Shown here: positions 1-10,361 of the stretch, in pieces
How the letters are laid out: each line of letters begins with the position of its first letter
How positions within the stretch are numbered: the stretch's first letter is position 1
Assembly (NCBI GenBank): GCA_002101225.1
Contig: LWTN01000225.1
Coordinates: 1 to 32,622 of the forward strand
Direction: 5' to 3'
Source of the DNA: Cycloclasticus sp. symbiont of Poecilosclerida sp. M
GTDB taxonomy: Bacteria > Pseudomonadota > Gammaproteobacteria > Methylococcales > Cycloclasticaceae
DNA length: 32,622 nt
Program-made: the position numbers and the translations under genes
The notes under the pieces: generated by a model
Databases searched by the model: none
The model's input: the letters and a program-made list of their open reading frames with translations, nothing else
Told to the model about the DNA's origin: nothing

Positions 1-453
1 TTTCATTATGATATAATATTATATTAATTTTATTTATTTATAATTATAGCCGTAGACGTTCTAAGCGTTTGTGGCGGTGACGACCATTACCGCTCGCCCA
101 CAATGCAATGCATTGCATGCATTCGCCTTAGTTACAAGGGTACTCCCCTGGGGAAATCCCTAGTTGTATACAATCGCTATCGGTACCGCGGTCTCCCCGC
201 GCGCGCCCGGCTGCTGTCTATATCCTCGGTATCCCCGGCCCCCCAGCCCAGCCCAAGCTATTTAAACAACAGTTCATCAGCAGACAAATCATATCAGCGA
301 CACAGTACAAGTGCGGAGGAGTAGAAAAAGAGGTACGTGCGCGTGATATTGGCCATCTCTTACAGTAACATGACTGTGACACTCCAGACTACTGCTGTAC
401 ACTTGTATATACTTCACCCAATGTACCAACACCTTGCATCTCCTTTTTAGGAC
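1..453 (+). promoter_or_regulatory. Upstream region and probable 5' leader of the TRAF gene
   Basis: This stretch precedes the TRAF start codon. The sequence directly before the ATG at 454 is a good 3' splice site (pyrimidine-rich, ending in AG at 449-450). A good donor (GTACGT at 333) lies upstream, so a non-coding first exon ending near 332 and a 118-base 5'-UTR intron are plausible. A TATTTAAA-like AT box sits near 260. Bases about 92-112 resemble the terminal repeat seen near 16584 (GCTCGCCC-ACAATGC), so an old element may lie in the promoter. No protein-coding exon is supported here. Confidence 0.4.
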
Positions 454-3400
454 ATGGGCCCCAGACTTGACCACACTCAAGACCTATTGTTGGGTAGTAA
501 TGATGGCGGGTACTCTTCAACAAATTGCACCCTGTACACTAAGAACGGGAGTGTGCGATCGAGCGACATGGAAGCCTTGACGTGTGGGATTTGTAACAAG
601 ATTCTCCGCGACCCGATGCAACTTATAACCTGCGGCTGCCGATTTTGTGACTTGTGCATTCAGAGAAAAATGAGGTGCGTTTTAACACAGACAGCAATCA
701 TTGTGCGATAACCTTATTATGTGTCTTATTTTGTGTCCTACAGTGGTAGGGATTCATACAACTGCCCAGTTGAGGGAGAGCAATTCACAAGGAGTGATGT
801 AAGTCAAGTATTTAAAAAGGTTCAGTATGGGTGTTATTTTCTAGCATGGTTTTCGAGCATAATAATGTTTTAGTTAGCTATGGCACAATTTTTTCATTCA
901 TGATTTTTTAACTTTGGCTATAATTATCCATAACTAAAGTTCTGGGGTTCCCTTACTTTATTGATCTCTCAGTGGCCATCATGACTTCATCTTCTTCTCC
1001 CGTTGCACTCCTCTCCCCCACACACACACGTACGTGCACAACAGGTGCGCAAGGACAAAGGGTGTGCCAAAGAGATTGACCAGCTGGAGGTGGACTGTCC
1101 TTCACCTGTACCTTGTGGCTGGAGGGGAAACCTGGTTAAAATGGAGGTGAGTTAGTGTCACATTAATGAAATTTTACCCCTCATTGGTGTTGATAGGGAA
1201 AGAGCCTTTTTATAACCACTGGTTGGGTGGTGCATTCCTTGGGGGTTTCCCTGGGGTTTTCCCTGGGTTTCCCCCCAGAACAGCCGAATTTGTGAATAAC
1301 TATGCACTGTATCCCCACTGCTATGAATATCAAATGAATATCAGCTATCTTCCTAACAGTTAGTGGTCATATACTTCCTGAAAAAGCCTACTGCATCCCA
1401 CTGCTATGAATATCCATAATCAACATGTTCTGTTCTTGTTGCAGACTCACCTTGAGGCCTGTCCCAATGCCATGACCAAGTGTAGAAGAAGGTGTGGAGC
1501 CAGCTTCCTGAGGACACAAGAGAATGCCCACACACAGTGCTGCCCCAAGCGTGAGGAGAAGTGTGGACACTGCTCGGCATCTGTGTCACATGACGAACTC
1601 CAGGACCACTATGCATCATGTCCCGCCCACCCAGTGACGTGTGACTACTGCCAAGAGGCCATCCCACAGAGAACACAGGTAAAGTTGTGGATATGTCGAG
1701 AGATTTGGGTGGCCTCATTAGTAAGTGTCATTGGGATCCCAATTTTAAATAATTATGCACCTTGGCTTCCATATGCTAATGCATAATTATTAGGTTAACA
1801 ACATCATGACATCAGGTACTAGGTGCTGTCTGAACAGGTGCATCCTGTGTAAACAATTAAAGGACATCCTCAATGCAACCTCTGTTATGCTGATGAGGTT
1901 ATAGTACCTGGTGAAGTCCAGTTGCTATGGTATCCAGGAAATCTGTCCATGAATCTGTGTCTTTGTGGTTGAGTAAACTTGTTTATGGCTGAGTAATTAT
2001 CATGTAACCATGTTAGTTGCCATTCATGTTTAGTTGTTGAGTAACCATGTTTAGTTGTTGAGTAACCATGTTTGTTGTTGTTTATTGTTGTTGCAGTTTG
2101 AGAAGCATCTAGAAGAAGTGTGTCAGGAGTGTGAACTGAACTGTCCTATGACTAGTGTTTTTGGTTGCTCATTCAAGGTAACTGGTGCATAACTGTATAC
2201 AGGTGTGTGCATGTGTACATGTGCATGTGCATGTGTACAATAACAATAATACATGTGCGTGTGTGTGCATGTGTATTCTGAAAGTCTCAACAATATCAAA
2301 GCCATTTATGCAATCAAAACACCAGTAATGGAAACTCCCTCAAAAATACCCCAACTAGCTAAGATAACAACACTTTCACTGTGAGTACCAGAGTACCAGA
2401 GTGTAGGGTTGAGTGTTGGGGGTTGTGGTATCACTGTGTTCTTGTAAAGTGATAATAGATGTATGTTTGGTAGTCAAGTTCTTTTTTTTTTAATTCTCCC
2501 CCACAGGGCAAACGTAATTCCTTATCTCAACATGTGATGAACAGCCACTTGCTAAACGCCATGGAGAAAGTCAGTGAACTGTCTCTTAATGTCGTCAGCC
2601 TCCAGGCAACCACCGATAGCCTCCAGGAAACCACTGATAACCTCCGAAAGGAGCTGAAGGAGAAAGATGGAAAGATCAAGATGCTGGAGAAGAAAGTCGA
2701 GGTTCTGTCGTTGCAGAAGAGCTCTAAACCCGTGGAGGATTGCACGGAGAGAGATGGATTGAAGAGGTCAGATGCCTATCATCGCGGAATGGGCACCGTG
2801 TCCAGTAGCACTAAAAGGTCAGTGGGGTACGGCCGCATGGACTCTTACGACTCAGACCACGGGAAGCCGACCTCTCACATGTTACGGGAGAGGACAGACA
2901 AGCACGACAACCAGATATCTCGCCTCCGCGAGAACGTGCAGTGCCTACAGCAGAACATGACTCAGTACAGCATCGCTGTGGACGAGCTTCGACTCCGACA
3001 GGACGTACAGGACGTGAAGACAACGCACGGGACCTTTATATGGAAGATCCCCGATATCCGTAGGAGATACCGGGATGCACTGGACCGTAAGACCATCAGT
3101 CTGTACAGCCCGCCCTTCCAGACCAGCCCACACGGGTACCGAATGTGCGTACGCGTGTACCTCAATGGTGACGGCGCTGGAAAGGGTGCGTATGTGTCGA
3201 TGTTTTTCGTGCTGATGCGTTCCGAGCACGATGATTTGCTACCGTTTCCCTTCAAGCAGTCTGTCAGGTTCACACTCCTCAACCAGGCCAATCAAGCGGA
3301 GAGCATCACCGAAGCATTCGCCCCAGACCTCAAAAGCCAATCTTTCCTAAAGCCAGAGGGGGATATGAACGTGGCTAGTGGATTTCCCAAATTTGCACGA

Positions 3401-3490
3401 CAGACAGTTTTGCAAGACGAACGTTTCACTCGTGGTAATGTGATCTACATCAAAGCACAAGTAGACTTAGCAGGTTTGGCACCAGACTAG
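454..3490 (+). CDS. TRAF-family adaptor, six coding exons (RING, TRAF zinc fingers, coiled coil, MATH)
   Basis: Coding exons are 454-674, 744-798, 1045-1146, 1445-1678, 2097-2177 and 2507-3490. All have GT-AG borders and matching phases, giving about 558 aa, the usual length of TRAF proteins. Residues 44-82 form a RING finger (CGIC, CGCRFCDLC, then CPVEGE, where the last ligand would be acidic as in the TRAF6-type CPVDNE ending). Cys/His-rich TRAF zinc fingers follow to about residue 230, then a heptad-rich coiled coil (about 240-400). The C-terminal MATH/TRAF-C domain (about 406-555) carries the hallmark strings SLYSPPFQTSPHGYRM, VYLNGDGAGKG, FPFKQSV and GDMNVASGFPKF. Family knowledge: TRAFs trimerise, bind receptor tails or adaptors and act as E3 ubiquitin ligases toward NF-kB/JNK signalling. 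The MATH domain reads like TRAF1/2/3/5 whereas the RING end reads like TRAF6, so I do not assign a number. The gene appears intact. Confidence 0.93.
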
Positions 3491-3911
3491 CTGAATGATG
3501 TCACCTCAAATCTTGCCCATTGTATACATAACCTGTTATGTTGTGATGCATTATGTTGTGATGGACAAAGATACAGTCTGGCTGGATTTAGCGCCATTTC
3601 AAGATGACTTTTCTCTTTTTGTGAACTTAGCTGATTGTAGGTTGCAAGCTGTTCAAATATTAAAACATTTTTTTTTCAAGTTAAAATTCGTACACACTGG
3701 TGGAGCTTGGAGATAATATAGATAAGCTATCCTGGATGGCTTGTAGGATTCAGGGTTCCAGTTTGCAACCAAACATGAGGATTAGGAGATAGCTATGTGA
3801 CTGGCACCATGGCAATGGTTTGTGGGGGAAATGTGGGTGTGGCTACTGCAAAAAAAAAAACAATGAAGTGTGGCAGCTTGGCGTTGCAAATATGAGGATT
3901 AGGAGATAGCC
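3491..3911 (+). repeat. Intergenic region with a duplicated 5' leader of the small gene
   Basis: The 3' flank of the TRAF gene runs into two partial copies of the leader that precedes the small genes. Copy one (about 3740-3798) contains 'gtaggattcagggttccag', 'gtttgcaaccaaacatg' and the MRIRR mini-ORF at 3775-3792. The ATG that follows it is immediately closed by TGA, so it is a dead copy. Copy two (about 3888-3911) retains only the mini-ORF and its spacing to the real ATG. The full leader is also present before the second small gene (about 7787-7857). This suggests a local duplication with leader slippage. Confidence 0.6.
3892..3909 (+). promoter_or_regulatory. Upstream ORF (MRIRR-stop) ending two bases before the main ATG
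   Basis: ATG AGG ATT AGG AGA TAG encodes a five-residue peptide and stops two bases before the start codon at 3912. The same five codons with a different stop (TAA) occur at the same distance before the paralog at 7858. A third copy is at 3775-3792. The geometry would allow termination followed by reinitiation, or peptide-dependent control of the main ORF. The sequence match is direct observation; the regulatory role is inference. Confidence 0.5.
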
Positions 3912-5449
3912 ATGGCGAAATGTGAAGTTGATGAAGAAGAGTTTGTAAGTAACATAAGCAGCTTAGGGCTTTATAGCTGGAAGTCACACTTTGCCTACTC
4001 ATCCATTTCCAGGGGGGGTATATTTTTGCAGCAGCTATTTGAGCGTAGCTATAAGTTTAAAGCATGTGATGAGACTTGGTGCTCACACCATATGCTCACA
4101 CTGATCCAGGTAATCTCACAAAAATACCCCCTGGCTTTGATCCCAAATCGTATCACCACCTCACAGTATAGTACAGTAGGTCATGGGCTGGTCATAGCCT
4201 CGTCCCCAGTCTGAGTCCCTCTTTTTTTTGCGCGCAGGAAGACGTGTGGCACTCGAGCCTGGACTCGAGGCTAGGGGTGGTCACTCCCATAGTGTGGTCA
4301 AGATTCTTGACTGGCCTTGACCGTTTTAACCTTAGCCTAAATTGTATGTAGTGTTGACCTCGACTGTACATGAAAAGCACCTTGACTGAATACCCGGGGC
4401 ACTCTATTGGGACTGTATTCTCCTTGTTCACTCTGAAGTAGACCTTGAAAACACTATTCTGTTTGTAGTTCGATGCCAGGGAAGAAATTGCGCCCGTTAG
4501 ACATGAAACTCAAGCTACTGTGACACCAGTTGATGACCATGTATATGTACGTATGTATAATTAGCTATGTAGTGCATGTTGGCATGAGCTGTGCACATGC
4601 ATGTACGAATATAATAGGAACACTGACAGAATGACGATATTATGCCTCTGCCTATGAATCTATGAAGAATCAGCATGTCAATAATTATGGAATCCTAGAG
4701 GAATTCCACATATGACCATCTTTCTATTTACAGGCAACTCCAGCTGACTTATCAAGTCTGGAGGGAGATAGGGATGGATGTCACAGCCCACCAGCAAATC
4801 CAGGAGAGGTACATATAAATAAGGCCAATCAGATTTAGTATAACAAGATGCAGGGAGTTAATAGCCTGAATATTCACCTGCATTCTTTCATGGCAACAAC
4901 TCAAGGCTATACATAAATTACACACCTATGTATAGTGAGTATAGTTGCGATTCAATTGTCACTTTTATTGTATTTTAGTCTGAAGTCAGGCCAGAAGCAC
5001 AGAAGAGTGTGTCAGTGTTCGTAAGTCTCTAGGTCACTTATAGTGTACAATGTCATACATACATACATACATACATGCATGCACACGCACATGCACATGC
5101 ACATGCACACGCACACACACACACACGCACACATGCACACACACACACACACACACACACACAACTACTATGAACAGTCACAGGGTCACAGGTATAAAAC
5201 AAGCTGTAATTATAGACTGCTAGTAGCTGTGGCTCTGTACGTGTAGTCATCGTTTTCTACCCAACTGTATTACTCACAAACGTGCACTGTGGATATGTGT
5301 ACATTATGCACTGATCGAGGCTCACATTGTGTGGACTTACACAGTTTGTGTTTTACCTTTAATAGAAAAAACTAGCAGGTTGGCTAACTGCTGCATTGGG
5401 AACTGATGGTGATGAACGAGAGAAGTATTTAAGAGATAGCCTCAAATGA
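3912..5449 (+). CDS. Small unknown protein, copy 1 (101 aa, five exons)
   Basis: Exons 3912-3944, 4469-4540, 4734-4808, 4979-5020 and 5366-5449 all end in phase 0 and splice to a 101-aa protein. It was found by aligning with the copy at 7858-10167, which has the same five exons, the same phases and matching exon ends (MA...EEF; FDARE; TPAD-S-SLE; KK-GWLT-A-G...KYL-DSL). The protein is acidic and Ser/Thr/Pro-rich, with no signal peptide, membrane segment or motif that I recognise. The C-terminal exon (27 aa) is a likely amphipathic helix and the best-conserved part. An upstream mini-ORF abuts the start. Intron 1 carries a MITE and intron 4 a CA repeat. I do not recognise the family. The model rests on conserved exon structure between paralogs and has no transcript support. 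Confidence 0.6.
4195..4273. mobile_element. Short foldback MITE, TAGCCTCGTCC family, in an intron
   Basis: The left end TAGCCTCGTCCCCAG and the right end GGACTCGAGGCTA are inverted. The element is about 79 bp and non-coding, lying in intron 1 of small gene 1. Related ends occur at 7061, 26293 and 31371, with a one-sided copy near 5634. No transposase is present, so it is a non-autonomous element or a remnant. Confidence 0.5.
5056..5163 (+). repeat. CATA / CA-rich microsatellite
   Basis: Short CATA units grade into GCACACACATGCAC-type and pure CA repeats inside intron 4 of small gene 1. Apparent Cys/Val or His/Thr coding potential across it is a by-product of the repeat. Confidence 0.9.
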
Positions 5450-5559
5450 TTCAGAATTTTCTTTTTTTACCACCTCAATCTCATACCTATCATCCACAGT
5501 CTATAATCATCAGATGTGAGTGTCAAAAAAATGTACAATGTTATAATTATGTTTTAGCG

Positions 5560-5634
5560 ATTTTTTGGCGCGCAGGGAGGTGTGCTTTACCCGGGCACCT
5601 CCCTGCACACCAAAAAAGGACAGGGGACGAGGCT
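5560..5634. mobile_element. Foldback element fragment, GGGGACGAGGCTA end
   Basis: An internal stem (GCGCGCAGGGAGGTGTG against CACCTCCCTGCACAC) is followed by a right end CAGGGGACGAGGCTA, identical to the terminus of the other copies. The matching left terminus is not visible, so the copy is truncated or diverged. It lies between small gene 1 and the receptor gene. Confidence 0.45.
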
Positions 5635-5916
5635 AATGGTGTTAAGTAAAGACATAAAAAACTAGGGTCCCTGCACACCTGCTGACCAAAGCTGATAGTG
5701 GTATGAATAAGTAAGTATCCCTGAATTGTGGGTGTGGCCTCCGCTATGCCATTCCTGTGGAGGTGGGGCTTGGGGGTGGCATAGCACATGTGTCTATAGA
5801 AGCTGTGTGCGACACGCCCCCAGAGGCTGTTGGTAGCATCTGCTGGTCTACACGATATGGCCTTAAAAGGCCACATGTGGTTTACTACCTCAAACCAGAT
5901 CATGTGATTATAATAA

Positions 5917-7667
5917 ATGACAATAGCTGTTGCCATGTCATACCCAGGAATTGAACACAAGTACCTCTTTGCTGAAAATGCAATTGCTGGTAGTTGCTGT
6001 GTCTTATCGATATTGGGTGCAGTTTTGGTTATCTTCAGCTTCTTGTATGATGCTGAGACAAGCTTCAAGTGGAGGGAAGTGTACTACAAGATATGCTGTG
6101 GGTACAAAATCGAAGAAAGTGGTAAAACTGGGCTTCGGGCAAAGTATAGGATGAAATCTTACAATTTTATTCTGATCAACTTGTCAGTGGCAGATATTAT
6201 AGTGGCACTGTCACATCTATGGGGGTTATGCTCTAATCTGCAGGTGACATTTTCACCTAATTCGACCGCGAAGAATGACTCAGATCCTGGAATGGCAGCA
6301 GGTTATAATACCAGTTGCATAACACAAGCAGCTTTCACTATCCTCTCAACAGTATCTTCATTCTTTTGGACGGACATCCTAGCCATCTTTCTGGCTTTTA
6401 ACATTGTGTTTGCAGGCTGCTCAAATAACTTTATAACTGGTTTGAATGAAGCACATGTCCAGGAAAGGATAGTGATCTTAGAAAAAGCAAAGGCCCCACA
6501 TTGCTGTGAGTCTCCATTCTTCCTCTACATCCTCTTTCCCTTCATTGGATGGGGGCTCCCTATGTTGATGGTGTTTGCATTTGCTATTAGCAAAATGCTT
6601 GGGTACACTGAAGATTTTGATCAAGGTACAAGGTAACTAGCTATAACTAGGATCCTTACATGACCACATACACAAATTTGTTGCAATGAGTGTTGCGTGT
6701 TCTTTCACAGTCTCGGACTACCTGGATGCCTACTAGCTAATAGCTAAAGCAGACAATATAGAATGCATCCTATAGTATCTGCTACATGACACACATCATC
6801 ATAAGTAACGTATGACTGTGCCCTTACCCTGAACTATCATTATTCTAGTGTTCCTATAATTATACAGCTTGGTGCTACTTCTATTTCAATCCAAGTAGCC
6901 CTAATATACGGAAGGAAAAAGCCCTAGTGACTGGACTAGGCTATGAAATGCTGCTGTGGGGTTCCGTGGCAACCGTACTCTTGTGCACCATAATATACGC
7001 TATAACTTCTTGTGTTCGTCATAAAAAGGTAGTTATAGCTACCCGTTAAAGTGATTGCTATAGCCTCGTCCCTGTAGTCCCTCCTTTTGTGTGTGCAGGG
7101 AGGCGAAGCGTGCCCTGCAGGCCCAAAAAATAGTGGACTGCAATGGGGACGAGATTATACATTTATTAGCTATACTGCATGGTAGCATGCAGTGAGTAAA
7201 GCTTTATTTTACAGTCACATTTAAACTCCCGTGTAGAACAGCAAGCTTTCCACTAACTGCACGGAGTTTCGCTACCTCAGTGTGGGCATAGCGTTTGCTC
7301 TCTTGCGTATTCCAAGTACTGTGGTCCACATTTATCTGGTTCCAAATCCCAACAACTATAAAACTCATGTAGCCGCAGTGCTAAGCATTATTACGGTAAG
7401 TCGAGCACTGAGCTGGGCAAGTGTCGTACAAAGTGTGCGTGTGAACTGCAGGACATCTATAGCCCCACAGCATGCACCCACCCCCTAACCCATTAATGGA
7501 GCTCTCCATGTATACATGTCTATCAATCACAATCATTTATTTAGGCTACTACTATATCACTGCAAGGTGGAGTGAATGGTCTTATCTACTTGTGCTGTCG
7601 CAGTAGTGTGAGACAAAAGTGCTGCAGGGGAAGAAAAAGACAATATGAGATTATTGACTCTGAATAG
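5917..7667 (+). CDS. Seven-transmembrane receptor (GPCR), GPR157/cAMP-receptor-like, four exons
   Basis: Exons 5917-6625, 6868-7028, 7237-7395 and 7545-7667 join in phase to about 383 aa. The predicted helices are TM1 about residues 22-44, TM2 (FILINLSVADIIVALSHLWG), TM3 after NTSCITQAAF, TM4 (FPFIGWGLPMLMVFAFAI), TM5 (YEMLLWGSVATVLLCTIIYA), TM6 (YLSVGIAFALLRIPSTVV) and TM7 (SIITATTISLQGGVNGLIYLCC). The Cys before TM3 and the WC in the second extracellular loop can form the usual GPCR disulfide. The first intracellular loop is long and basic, and extracellular loop 1 carries NST and NTS glycosylation sequons. The cytoplasmic tail is short and Cys/Arg-rich. The layout and the QGG-N-L TM7 pattern suggest the GPR157/slime-mould cAMP-receptor-like group; this is recognition, not alignment. 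The second ATG at 5935 is an alternative start. A MITE sits in intron 2. Confidence 0.75.
7061..7157. mobile_element. Foldback MITE, TAGCCTCGTCC family, in a receptor intron
   Basis: The left end TAGCCTCGTCCCTGTAG and the right end CAATGGGGACGAGATTA are inverted, with an inner stem (TGCAGGGAGGC against GCGTGCCCTGCAGGCC). It is about 97 bp, non-coding, and lies in intron 2 of the GPCR gene. Confidence 0.5.
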
Positions 7668-7837
7668 AGCAAGCTTTTTGTCTAGTTAAAGTATTGAGTC
7701 TGTTCCAATATTACGCTAAAATAATTTTGAAAAGTTAATTCGGTACGCACGCGGGTGGGGCTGGCTAGCTAGCTCGGAGCTGCAAGACTTGTAGGATTTC
7801 AATTCAGTGTTCCAGTTCATGCAGTTTGCAATCAAAC

Positions 7838-7855
7838 ATGAGGATTAGGAGATAA
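7838..7855 (+). promoter_or_regulatory. Upstream ORF (MRIRR-stop) before small gene 2
   Basis: ATG AGG ATT AGG AGA TAA encodes MRIRR and ends two bases before the start at 7858. It matches the mini-ORF at 3892-3909 in every codon but the stop. Conservation of length, peptide and spacing between the paralogs is visible directly; a translational role is inference. Confidence 0.5.
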
Positions 7856-7857
7856 CT

Positions 7858-10167
7858 ATGGCGATAAGCGAAAATGATAAAGAGGAGTTTGTAAGCTACA
7901 TAGCTAGGCACAGCTGTTTATAGACTAGGGCTAGCTAGATACCATGGGGGCTTGCAGCTAAGGTAGCTACTATGAGCTACTGTAGGATGTGTAGACCTGT
8001 GATAAGGGTTGGAGCATTGCCTGTGGGATTTCTGCTTTGTAGCATCAAACCAGTAACCACAAAGGCAATATAATAGACAGTCTCTTGCAATCATACCCCC
8101 CTTAAGCCTTGGATCCACAGCACTGCATGGATCACAAGCTGTGGATCCACGAGGATTCATGTGCTTGTGGGACCATACCTCGTAGTCTGTTAATGTCATA
8201 CTGTGGTAAAATAATATGTGATATAAATGCTCAATTGAGCGGCCACAGACTTACATCTGAGTAGCCACTAGCATCTGTTTATATGGTCATGCCCTATACA
8301 ACAATGGTTTGTACAATGGCTGCACTTACATGTGAGGTGCGATCCTGTTGCTGAAGGAAGAAATTAAACTGAAGTCCTGTCTTTTTTTGTTTGTAGTTTG
8401 ATGCCAGGGAAGATGTTTCTGATGAATATTCCCAATCTGAAGCTACTCAATCTACTGTGACACAAGTGACTGTATGTGTTGTAGTGTTATAGTAGCCATG
8501 ACAGCAGTTGCCACAGTGTTGTAGTGTGTTAGTACCCCCATGACAGCAGTTGCCACCATAGTGTTGTAGTGTGTTAGTACCTGAAATTTCTTTAATAGTA
8601 AAAATTATAACTGACAATCATGTGAACATTGTAACGACAAACTGAGTAAAATTAATATCTAAAAATGCATGATCATAGAGTGCACCACAAGTAATCAATG
8701 ACATCATAAGTAATTAGCATGAACACAAATAACCACAAAGGCAAAGGTAATACTTAAGTTATCACAGTACCCATAACAGCAGTTACCACCATAGGCTTAT
8801 AGCTCAGGGCCATAGCAACTGGTATGGCTGGTAAGGCCATGGCCGGCCGTACCACCTTTGGCCATATTTCCCTAGCTGTATTTCTGTAGATAGTAGTGGA
8901 TAACTCAGAGGTCAGGAGTGGGCAATACAGTAGAACCGCTGAACAAAGGACAGGCTTTGTCCCTTGTAGAGAGTTTGTCCTCTTCTCGGAGGTAACAAAT
9001 CATGCACATAGGGAAGTGGGACTACAACTTGTCCTTTATTCAGAGGTTAATTGTCCTCTTCTTATAGATGGTCCTCTATTGGAGGTTCCACTGTACTCTC
9101 TCTCTCTCTCTATGTGCAGGTGACTCCAGCTGATTCGGTGGACTCTCTGGAAGAAGAGAGTAGATGCTCCAGTAAATATGGGCATCTGAGTATTTTATCA
9201 AGAAGTTCAAAAAAGGTATACTTGTATAATTGGATTCTAGCCTGACCTCAAACTGCATGGGGATTTAGGGATCTGTTTGTTTGTTGGACTGAGTATGAGC
9301 AATTAACTGGATTTTTACACCCCATAATCCATAGATTCAAGCCCCCCAAAGCTAAAACCATGCATGCACCAATATCAATAGTCTATAGCGGTCACCCTTG
9401 GGACTACCAAAAGTGGCTGTTACAGAGAAGTGACCTGCTAGCGCACAGGTTGAAATGTACACTATAGGGACTCAGTAAGCTGGCTGTTATAAAGAGGTGA
9501 CCTGCTTATACAATGACCATTATGGACAGGTTCCACTGTATAAGCACCTTAATTGTGAATACCGACATGACATAGATAGCTATGCATTATCTGTATGACC
9601 TCTAGCTATATAACTATATCAAATCTCTCTTTTTTTGTTGCTTGTTTAGATTATTAAAGGAAATTCAGCAACCCAGGCTGATGTTTCAACACTCGTGAGT
9701 ACCTACATATCTGGGCCTGTGGTATAGTATGCTCACATCAAGGCGACACCCCGGCAACCAAAAACCTGAGTTCATGCCCTGCAAAGCCATGACTTCAAAA
9801 GTTTCCTTGTAGCTATAGCCCGACAGGCTAGAATTGCATATCTATGCCCTCTTTTTTAATAAGGGTGTGTGCGAAGGTCATATTGTATCCAGCATTAGGC
9901 TTTTGTCATGTTACACCCCTTGAGTCACCATAACTCACGATCTCTTTGCTAATAGAAAACTTATACATGCAGGCTGAGCACTTCTGGGACCTTTAGAAAG
10001 GCTGTGTGTGTGTGCGTGCATACATGCATGCGTGCATGTGTGTATGTGTGTGTGTTTTATATTGTGTACTGTTCCTTCTTTAGAAAAAAGTGACAGGCTG
10101 GCTGACCACTGCAATGGGTAAGGGAGACAGAGCAAAGTATTTAGCTGATAGCCTTCAAGTGATTTAG
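7858..10167 (+). CDS. Small unknown protein, copy 2 (110 aa, five exons)
   Basis: Exons 7858-7890, 8397-8471, 9120-9215, 9650-9694 and 10084-10167 are all phase 0 and give about 110 aa. Each exon pairs with one of copy 1, and exon sizes are equal or differ by whole codons (33/33, 75/72, 96/75, 45/42 and 84/84 bases). Shared protein features are MA-x(6-7)-EEF, FDARE[DE], an S/T-rich stretch, VTPAD-SLE and the C-terminal K-K-[VL]-x-GWLT-x-A-[ML]-G...KYL-x-DSL. Introns have diverged and are longer here. No known domain is recognised, and there is no signal peptide or membrane helix. The gene lies just downstream of the receptor gene and just upstream of the RING-less TRAF, on the same strand. 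Confidence 0.6.
9376..9542. repeat. Interspersed repeat, copy 1 (GGTCACCCTTGGGACTACC family)
   Basis: The segments 'cacccttgggactaccaaaa', 'gtggctgttac', 'gtgacctgct' and 'caggttgaaatgtacact' recur in inverted orientation at about 25095-25205, and a shorter related piece lies near 28246-28300. Both large copies end next to 'ggttccactgta'. No coding potential is seen. It is probably a degraded non-autonomous transposon inside an intron of small gene 2. Confidence 0.5.
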
Positions 10168-10361
10168 TCTTGGAGCTGTGACCTCCTTGTGCTAGCTACA
10201 TATGAACGAGTTTGCTATGCACATTAACTTTTTTGCCAGACCCCTCCTTTTGCATGTGGTGATAATTATAGTACACCTGTGCTGTGGTTTGATCAGACTA
10301 TAGTCGAGTCATACACCCTGGTCCCATGTGTATTCAGTCAACTTTCTTTTTGATTTCGCAG

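Noticed and set aside
103-324. Plus-strand open frame upstream of the TRAF gene
   Set aside because: It lies in the promoter or 5' leader, has no family resemblance and overlaps a transposon-end-like motif.
2811-3291. Several minus-strand open frames over the TRAF MATH region
   Set aside because: They are shadows of the well-supported plus-strand TRAF exon, with no family resemblance.
8093-8160. Paired GTGGATCCAC sequences as a hairpin regulatory site
   Set aside because: It is only a short local palindrome inside an intron; it is not repeated elsewhere and has no further support.
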